Shown one piece after another: positions 55,901 to 64,000 of a DNA stretch of 64,000 bases. The notes beneath the pieces were generated by a model. It saw only the letters and a program-made list of their open reading frames with translations, was not told where the DNA came from and searched no databases. Each line of letters starts with the position of its first letter. The stretch's first letter is position 1. The translations under genes were made by a program, and so were the position numbers. The stretch is taken from NCBI GenBank assembly GCA_021234535.1, contig CM037836.1, positions 28,262,769 through 28,326,768 on the forward strand, given 5' to 3'. This DNA is from Stichopus chloronotus (lineage: Eukaryota; Echinodermata; Holothuroidea; Aspidochirotida; Stichopodidae).

Positions 55901-56734
55901 ACGTAGACTACAATGATAATCAGGTACTACATTTCTTGCTTTATGCTTCCCTTGTAACTGAGTGGTTGTTATGGTCTACTGGCTCTAGTTAACATATTAT
56001 TAATGGACGTCGGTGTGATTCTTTATGATATGGTCTAATTTGTTCTCTCGTTCCGAAGGATGGTTCAGCAGGCCATCACGACATAATACGAAGCGAATGA
56101 AAGATGAATAGATGAGAAAGCCGGGCGCTTGCCACCGTCTCTGACTGCATTCCGGAAATACCAAGAGGCATCTTAACAAATGAGGCTATGCAACCTGACC
56201 ATTCTAGCATTTATAGCATACTCACTCCACATCTGCAGTTTTTAGTTACATTGAGAGAACAAATGCCTCTCTTTCCACTTTAAGAAGAGTAGGCTACCCG
56301 CTATGCTAAATTTTACAGATCTTTGTCCTTATTTCTTGTTTTCATTGTATTTATGTACTTACAATCTGATATTTCATGAACGATAACGCTGATTTGTTAA
56401 ACATTTTGTTAAAAGTTCATTTCAGTAATATCAATAATTTGGTTAACTAATGGAAACTGCAGCATTACTTGCGAGCTTTTATTTAACAATAAAGGACTGA
56501 GCAGATCTGTTTCTCACTCTATACGTTTATTTGATGAAAGCTTGGTTTCAAGAATATTTAGCCAATAGGTTAAGGACAATTGTCCATGTCAATGTTTCAA
56601 GTTAAATGCATATGTATATTGTTACTATTCGCTGGCAACCACATTAATACATGAGAAGTAAGACACCTATCTGTCATGAGCATTTCCATTGTGAGAGCCC
56701 TTCATAAATTATTCATCAGCAAAGCATATATTGC

Positions 56735-56894
56735 AGCCAATGCTCACGTGACATCATGCATGTTTTTGCCTTTTCGAGAGGATCAAACCCTAACCATCAT
56801 GGTATATTGGGATATCATGTCATGTTTTATCATGCAGAAAAAGTCTTCTGAAGACATGATTTTAGCACATTATGCGTATTTTGTGAGGACTAGG
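56735..56894 (+). repeat. Dispersed repeat family, copy 3 of 3
   Basis: Contains TTTTCGAGAGGATCAAACCC, TAACCATCATGGTATATTGG, GATATCATGTCATG, TTATCATGCAGAAAAAGTC and GAAGACATGATTTTAGCACA, ending TTTGTGAGGACTAGG. It is the longest of the three copies and reads best as the family reference. The open frame crossing it is not considered a gene. Confidence 0.78.
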
Positions 56895-59800
56895 TGTGCA
56901 TTGTCTCTATGTTACTTTTTGTCCCCACAGCGCAGGAGCAGAGCAAATCTCAACCATTGAATCATCGTAATTTAAAGCTGCCGTATCTGACTCTTAATTG
57001 AACGGATTCGTAGATGGTTCTACTGGGACTCTAGATTATTCCAAGAATGATCGATATTTACTTAAGTTTACTTCCTGACATGTCACTGATTGAAACAGAC
57101 GAGCAATGAGACAAATACCCACACGACAAAGTGACACATCACGCACATGTATATGAAAAGAAAATCAGTCCTTGAAATACGATTGCACTTGATTACCATT
57201 ACTTAACATGATCCATATAAGCTGCCGTATAATGACATCTGGACCGCTGTGCTTGACAGTAGGTTACACATTAATGTATTACTTCATTTTCTACTAGAGG
57301 CCTCGTCGTTAAGTCCCCATTCGATATACTCTCTCTCTCTCCATCCACCTCTCTTTCTCTCTAGAGCACTGGCTTTGACATATTTCTTTTAAATTTTCTG
57401 AAAAACAGATTGTGACAGGTATATAAATTTGCAGCTTTTACGATGCTTTGCAAACTTAACAAACCCTCGGTCGATCAGGCGGTCTGGTGTGAGTTGCTAG
57501 CGAAATAAGAGCCGTCTAGAAATGCATTAGAGACCTCCTGAATATCTTTGAAGCTTACATTAGACTTCTAAATTTCAAATACGGCTATGTCATATTCATG
57601 ACTTCATACAAAGGAATTTAAGTAGAAACGTTCGGTAAAGTTGTGATATCACCCTGAAAGTATAACGTATACCACATGCATAGTCTAGGATTTCTTAATT
57701 GAGCTTCACACTGAAATGAAAAGGCACTCGCCGTTAAAGTTGACTCCTTTTTGGTTTTGTAAGATGTGGAACACAAAGGGATGTAATTGTTACAGAAAGG
57801 TCACTTTATTAATATTCAAGGAAAAAAAGTTTAAACCAAGTCCATTATCGCTGAATGTTAGAAAGGAAATGAAAGATACAAAATGATTTCAATATCTGTA
57901 TCATTAACTTCTCTGTTCTATATGTATCGGAAATGTTGTTTGGTTTCATTTAATATCTTGCTGTTTCACAGTGCTGACAACGCCTGAGGAATTTGTATTC
58001 AAAGGGTAATTTTTACACAAATTCTTATTATGACGTTACTGGAGCAGAAAAGATTTTACAAAATCCCCCGCCAACACTGACCAATTTTCCTTAGCCATGA
58101 TGATTGTGGTATGTGAAGCATGCAACTAAATGAAGATATATATACATACATCGTTGCAAACGGAAGGGCCACAATAGGCTGTCCTCGCTCTTTGCTCTGC
58201 GAACTCCCGCCACGATATACGATGATGTAGTGCTCGGATGCTGTGCAAGCGGAAAGAAAACCCAGAACGCTAGAGGCATCTTTTCTTTCTCTCTATTTTT
58301 TCCGAGGCCTACTTTTATATCAGAGAAGAGATCAAAATGAACAAAAGAGGGGGGAAGAATATTTCAGACGCCTGTGGACTCATCTACACTAGATGAACAT
58401 AACGGTGGGTGACCTGTATTTTGTGTGTCTAAAGTTACTCGTCTTTTGATGTTATTATTGTTTAACGGCCCAATGCTTTGCTGTTCTCAACGTTGCCTAG
58501 AGCTTGTATATTATATGAGCATGTTACAGATAGGGAAATATGATTTCAGTACATTTTTTACTACATGTCGTATTAGGAAATACTCTCCAACATTTCGTGC
58601 AGATTCTCTAAAATCTTTTGTATTCATGTGCCACCTGCTGAAGCATCCTATAATTAGTTGTAATTATCACCACAGTGTCCTAGACTGTCTGAAATGGTGT
58701 ACCACTTCACTATTGATACTATCACCTGTACATAAGTAGTAAACACTGCTGTAAATCTACTTGGTGGTACCTTAAAGTAATTAACGCATTTTAGCTGCAA
58801 AATTTGCGAACAGTTGTTGAGTGCGATATCCAGTCGGACTTAAGAATTGAAAGTGCTCCTAAGTCGGTTCTTGCTTGCATCCACCGGTTGGTTTCTTTAA
58901 ATTTTCGTCCCTGGAAACTTCCCTTAGTACGCTATGAATGATAAACATAACGGAAATTGTTACACTGTAGACATATTCTTCCATCAAAACAACATTGAAA
59001 TAGTCATACAATACTCACAGCTGGTTAACTGCTGAATAATTTAGTTCTTTCGTACCTGACTGATTAATAAATTGATGTTGACAAGGCGTTAGTCAATTGA
59101 CTAGTGCCGTGCATCGGAACAATACTGAGCCAATTTTTAAGTGATGGTTAGTTACTACTAAACTACACAGACTAAACACAACACGTTGACTTAATTGGAG
59201 CTCATTATGGTATGAAATAAGTTTTCAGAATCCATGCCAAAATATTTTTAAGTACTTGCGGAGTATCATGTGTTGTATAAGTGCTACTAGGTTATTCGAG
59301 AAGTAAACATGTAAGGTTTCATTTACACAAAGACTTTCTGTTCTCCTGAACACGAGATTGTCACTACATGAAATTTTGTCCAAAACAATCTACTCTCTAC
59401 AAATACTATTACAAAATTTGAACATCATCCCAGCTTCATTTGCTCCTTTCACATATTGTAACCAAAGGAAAAGTATCCTTCTTTGAAGAGAATCTAGCAA
59501 CGCATAACAGATGTCTCGAATCCGCTAGCTTTCATTTACCAACTAACTTGTGATGTGAAACTTTCGAAATGTGCGAAAAGTACCATAGGAAATATTGCTG
59601 ACTGCTGACAATAATGGGATTTTCATTATGATTTTCTTCTTTGACTGTGAAATGTAACCTTCTCGACCGAATTTGTAACAATTGTGTTGCCAAAACTATA
59701 TTTGCAAAAGATGGTATTAAGTACGGTACATATTTTGAAAAAAAAAAATGTAGGTTTCTCTCAAAAAGCCTTGACCCAAATTCCTTCCATTAGGAGGTAC

Positions 59801-62800
59801 AAGTAAATGAAAGTACTTCTACTAAACAATGAGCTTTTATTTCGAGTGCTTCATAAAAGTGGCGTCAAAGTGTTGATCACTCTCTCAGATAGAACGCTTT
59901 TCCTCCTTTTACACTGAGAGACGTAGATGACAAGTCTTATTTGAATTTGATCATTTTAAGCTTGCATACGCTCTTTAATATTCATCATAATAACACGAGC
60001 CAGGAGTAAGTGGTTTATTCTCTATCCTAGTACCTTAAAGTTTCTTACCAGACAATTTTAAAAAGAGAGTTGACTAAAATAGCATAAACAAGAGAAGCAA
60101 ACAAAAATCGAAATACTTTTATTTTTATGTGAACTTAATATGTATGTTGTCTTATATTACTTAGCAGGGAAGAATGAAATTGTGGCTTACATCACAACAC
60201 GCACGGGTTCATGGTCACTTTAATATATTTGATTCGAAGTAGACATCACAACGTAACTGCAAGCAATTTGAACTTGACATCATTTTAGAAGTTACAGCAT
60301 ATGGAAGTGAAATATTGTTTTGAACACATTTATATTACGGTCTTTTGAGATGTTGACAGCTGAAAAAGTCACGTCTTCTTTCGCCGTTTTATGTGTACTG
60401 TGTTACTTTAAGCTAAGTATACCGTACATGCAAAATAATCCTAAACATCATTTTGTCTAGCAACATATGAGAACCGTGAAGCTTCCGATCTTGGCGCCCT
60501 GTTTTGAGAAAGTGTTTCTGGCTGTAAGTAATCTTTTTCCTCATGAAAAATATGATACTTGTGGTCTGTTTTGCTTGCATATTTATCATCCTGGAGGGAG
60601 GATTGAAATTTCACATTGAGATATCCTGAAAGTCTCTAGTGCATCATATGTAGTCCTCTCTGTGGAGTTTCATTCCCTGCTTTTAGAATACCTCTTTATA
60701 GCAATATTCTCGAGTGTTTGAATTCGCATTAATGATACCTCTTATAGAGGAATTGTGACAAGAGTTTCAAAGGCTTTTCTTTGCGAACTTCACACTATTT
60801 TCTACATGTATTTCAAAGTCCATACTATTGAAAAGTAACCACCTGTACATTTTTAACTTCAATTATTATTAACGTGCACATCGTCATTGGTAAGAGGATT
60901 ATTTTATCATACTACAAACGTTTAATTTTTCTGCAGCAGGTATTACATTCTGTATGACATTGTTAAGTTAAAACGATTACTGCAGTTTCAATGAATATGT
61001 TTCATCAAAGTTGGTAAACATGCATTATTTGTGAAGGATAATTAGTAGGTTTTTAGCTTCAGGAGGTTATGACTAAGCAGTCATTTTGAACAATGTTTGT
61101 ATTTTTCTATTCCATGGTCACTTGAAAAGCAAGAGCACTGCCAATTAAGATTTTTAATTCCATACATAAAGACTCCTATTATACTACGATGGGAATAGAA
61201 ACTTTTTCAAGAAGCAAAGCTTCCATTCGATATACCCTTGTAATGACTCACCTTCTGTAATTTTGGTATTGAGTAATTGTGATCATTTCTTTTCTTTTCT
61301 GTATTTTCTTTCAGGATCAATCTCTCACTTCTTCACTCTCCTTTACTGAGATAAAAAGATCGTCGGGTTTTTATTACATCCAACGTTGATTAAATTGACA
61401 CCTTAGTTTTCTCCGTATCGTCTGTTACTTATCACGGAGCCACTCTCTTGAAATCTTCCAGTCTAGTTATATTATTAGGACGGACAAAACGCATGCAGGA
61501 CGTCCATGTTCTGAGTGTCATTGTGTATACGTATGGCCACACTCAATCTTATTCGCTAGTAATATCTGACCGGAAACGTGACAAAATTGGTGGAACTTTG
61601 TTCCGGAAATTACGGCATGGAGTTCGTCTTAACCCATCATGAAGCATATTGCCTTCGAGATATCTGAATATACTTTCACCGTAACTCGACAATGGTTAAG
61701 CCATTGAGCCTTATTCAGAAATATGGTCGCACGTAGGTAACATGCATAAATTTTCAGTCGATACGTTGAGCATGTTGTACACTCATAATGCAATTGCGTC
61801 AACAATGGAAGTCGAGCAGGATGAAATATTGAAAAAAATACATAGAATTTGAAAGACATAATCTGTATTACAGGGCATATGCTTGACGTCAAATTTGGTC
61901 TGCCCTTCCAGTATTTTTTTTTCATTTTTTTTTGTAAACACGTGTATACCTCTTACTCAACAAATATGAGATAAATCATCATTCATGAAACATAAATTAT
62001 CAAATCGTTAATCAGCGTGAAACAATAAAAGATTATTTGTTTATACTTACACGCAGGAAATAATTAGCTGTACAAGCCTAACTCAACCCTCACTATGGGG
62101 AAAAAAAAACACCATTGCTCTGTCTCACAGATAGATATCTCACAGCAGTTTACAATATGGGCATGCACGCTTTCAAATGAAACTTTTCACATCGTTTATT
62201 ATTTAAACTTGCTGTAAAGAACTACGTCTGCTATTTCCTGTTTAGGATGAAGTTCTGACTGTTTAATCCCAGTGTTCTAACGTCAGTAAATTGAAGAAAA
62301 ATATATATTTAAAGGTAAATCATCAAAATGTTTGTTGTTGTTTAATTTCTTTTAATGCCTTGGCTAGATGAATTTCTACGTTGTGCGTTTAAAAGAGATA
62401 GGTAACCAGTTTTGAGAATGCACAATTTCATTAAGAGTATTGTTATTCAAGAAAACAAAGGTGTACTAGTAAATGTAGAAGCCATATTTAAATGTTCTGT
62501 ATTGGTTGGAAAATTAGCTGAAGAAAATTGGATCATAGATATGATTGGTCCTCAAGTTACCCAGAAAATCAAGGACAAATTTCTCGGTCAAGTTTATTTC
62601 ACAAATACACTGAGGCAGAGAGAGATAGAGACGTGCATGGAGCTAGATGAGTTGATTTATCCTCTTCATATGGTATTTACAAAAATGTATTGATAATGAT
62701 TGATAATGTAATTTAAAAAATGCGTAAAAATCGTTTCGTAACTGGAGGCAAATGCCGAAGACGCTATCTCTATTTTACTAATAATTTTTATACATTTTAC

Positions 62801-63400
62801 CATATGTTCTCAAGTAACAATATCACACGGACCTGTTGCATTCACTTCAGTAAGGTCATTTGAATGTAGATACTGGACAACTTTCACGTGGCCATACTTT
62901 CATGACGATGGAAATACATAAATGATAAATCGACTATTTTGAATGAAAGTTCTCGAAAACACAAACATTTACAGTGAACTGTAAATGTACGAACCTATAT
63001 CTGCATTATTACACCCCACGGTCTATTTTAGCTCACAGAACTGACCTGAAACCTTAATAAGCAAGTATTCTGAAAGTCCTTCACCATTTTCTACTTTTTT
63101 TTCTATCTCGTCTGAATCTAGGCCAATCAAAGTAACCCGCTCGATCGATACATCAAAATGTGTTTATATAAACTTGTCCTTGCTGTAGCTCGTATGAGAA
63201 TGTTAAAGTACTACATCAGTAATCTGTGCAAACTACATAAGCCTAGCTCAGAGAAAGGGTCGTATTAGTACACTCGTCGTGTTTGCGTCAACTGCGACGT
63301 TACCGAAGCTATATTTAGACCAGACCCGAGTCCAAGCCGTTCAGGCGCATATAACATGGCTAAATAAGTCGCAAGCTTAAATCGGTATCGGTCTTTTCTT
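56895..63400. other. Region without a recognised gene
   Basis: Contains a CT-rich patch at about 57330-57362. Two weak coding candidates are noted under findings (58240-58150 on - and 62418-62693 on +). No other feature was recognised. Confidence 0.5.
62418..62693 (+). CDS. Open reading frame of unknown nature (91 codons)
   Basis: ATG at 62418 to TGA at 62693. The predicted peptide has a protein-like, helix-prone composition (VNVEAIFKCSVLVGKLAEEN, QVTQKIKDKFLGQVYF, REIETCMELDELIYPL). I recognise no domain, signal or transposase motif. There is no clear promoter or splice evidence. It could be an exon, a transposon remnant or chance. Confidence 0.2.
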   Translation: MHNFIKSIVIQENKGVLVNVEAIFKCSVLVGKLAEENWIIDMIGPQVTQKIKDKFLGQVYFTNTLRQREIETCMELDELIYPLHMVFTKMY

Positions 63401-63405
63401 GGTGT

Positions 63406-63410
<5 letters not shown>

Positions 63411-63497
<87 letters not shown>
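63411..63497. repeat. (TA)n microsatellite, about 43 units
   Basis: Perfect TA run of about 87 bp, the longest in the window, just beyond the 3' side of the retroelement remnant. Confidence 0.97.
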
Positions 63498-63499
<2 letters not shown>

Positions 63500-63809
63500 A
63501 AACTGAAAATAGCTGTGAGTTTGAAATTCCTGATGAATCAAATATATTACGCCAATATTTCGTAAGAATACACCTTACATCGTCAGGGCGAAATAGCAAA
63601 CTGATAATACAAGTCAGTACATTACAAAAACAGCTGTAACAGAAGTAAGTGAGTAATACCAGCTCAAAATAGCTGAAGATTAAAACTCTGGACGTTTCTA
63701 TTCAGGGTAGGTTGTAAGTCCTTAATGAAAAGAGACTCCACGATCTTGCGTCTATACCAGGCATTCTCTACATGGAGAACTTTAATATCACCTGGGTTTG
63801 GAAGTTGAT

Positions 63810-63810
<1 letters not shown>
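63500..63810 (-). mobile_element. 3' end of a probable Penelope-like retroelement (GIY-YIG C-terminus and 3' flank)
   Basis: Reading - from 63810 to the TGA at 63666-63664 gives 48 codons: PNPGDIKVLHVENAWYRRKI, VESLFIKDLQPTLNRN, SFNLQLF. The WYRRKxxESLFIxxLxPTLNR pattern, with the conserved Glu and the PTLN ending, is typical of the C-terminal part of the GIY-YIG endonuclease domain that Penelope-like elements carry after their reverse transcriptase. The frame is interrupted upstream by a (TA)n tract (63813-63856), and the catalytic GIY-YIG start and reverse transcriptase are not seen, so it is truncated or continues degraded beyond the window. No target-site duplication was identified. Confidence 0.6.

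Positions 63811-63812
<2 letters not shown>

Positions 63813-63856
<44 letters not shown>
63813..63856. repeat. (TA)n microsatellite, about 22 units
   Basis: Perfect AT run that directly abuts the coding remnant of the retroelement on its 5' side (coding strand -). Confidence 0.97.
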
Positions 63857-63858
<2 letters not shown>

Positions 63859-64000
63859 GTTAATTCGATAGACTCAACTGTAAAATATATGTGAGAGAGT
63901 AAGAAGGTAAAAAGGAGTCAACTGCAAATCTTAAAGTTGTTACAACGCATCTTGCCACGGAGCTTTGGTCTCGACGAAAGATGCGTTTTTGCACGGGAGG
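63857..64000. other. Right edge of window, unassigned
   Basis: GC-richer than its surroundings (GGAGCTTTGGTCTCGACGAA). It could be a further part of the retroelement on the - strand, but I could not read a convincing domain. Confidence 0.3.

Larger units (their letters stand above)
44279..56734. other. Long region without a recognised gene
   Basis: About 12.4 kb in which I found no exon with recognisable homology, no tRNA and no rRNA. It holds a run of 12 C at 46353-46364 and a run of 13 C at 52902-52914. Open frames of up to 111 codons (for example 47104-46769 on -) have no family I recognise and no convincing splice context. Confidence 0.5.

Noticed and set aside
63360..63599. Frame with a long Tyr-Ile run on the - strand
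   Set aside because: The run is translation of (TA)n; the non-repetitive part lies downstream of the retroelement stop codon and is probably its 3' flank.
1..64000. CRISPR array, prokaryotic operon, integrated virus, rRNA
   Set aside because: Intron-containing metazoan genes throughout; the tandem repeats lack regular unique spacers, and no viral or ribosomal sequence was recognised.

Overview
This window is animal nuclear DNA, AT-rich, with short exons, GT-AG introns, microsatellites and fragments of transposable elements. It contains two confidently recognisable protein-coding genes that converge tail to tail in the first 22.5 kb, followed by about 41 kb that is almost gene-free. The protein sequences and gene structure suggest an invertebrate, most likely a marine deuterostome such as an echinoderm (a sea cucumber is plausible). 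The organism assignment is inference and no species is claimed.

Region 1 (569-11434, + strand) is the 3' end of HERC1, the giant RCC1/HECT E3 ubiquitin ligase. Twelve exons with phase-consistent splice sites join into 672 codons plus a stop: the end of the C-terminal RCC1-like propeller, a linker, and a complete HECT domain whose catalytic Cys is in the last exon. The gene starts upstream of the window. Its introns hold a compound 57/30-bp minisatellite (about 6840-7300), a long degenerate minisatellite of about 45-50 bp units (about 9320-10020) and one copy of an interspersed repeat. A likely polyadenylation signal lies at 12123.

Region 2 (about 12.15-17.76 kb) is the intergenic space between the two gene ends. 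It holds a second copy of the interspersed repeat and a foldback element near 16.16-16.37 kb.

Region 3 (22502-17766, - strand) is a complete nicotinic acetylcholine receptor subunit gene. Six exons join into 497 codons plus a stop: signal peptide, Cys-loop ligand-binding domain with the vicinal Cys pair of alpha subunits, four membrane segments with a cation-selective TM2, and a cytoplasmic loop. The 45-bp third and 110-bp fourth exons match the conserved nAChR gene structure. The loop A tyrosine is replaced by phenylalanine.

Region 4 (22.5-64 kb) shows no gene I can recognise. It contains an AT-rich foldback family (24.95 and 32.46-33.13 kb), a 157-bp satellite block with two alternating monomer types (36.5-37.4 kb), a 32-bp tandem repeat (38.0 kb), a near-perfect 48-bp palindrome (44.23 kb), a third copy of the interspersed repeat (56.7 kb), several (TA)n tracts, and the GIY-YIG-like C-terminus of a probable Penelope-like retroelement at the right edge. 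Long poly-C/poly-G runs are scattered across the window. A few orphan open segments with splice-site context are listed as weak candidates only.

The two genes have unrelated jobs (ubiquitin ligation and neurotransmission). Their adjacency is notable because human HERC1 and a neuronal nAChR cluster also share chromosome 15. I found no previously undescribed defence or enzymatic system here. The unusual material is repeat architecture and sequence details of the receptor.
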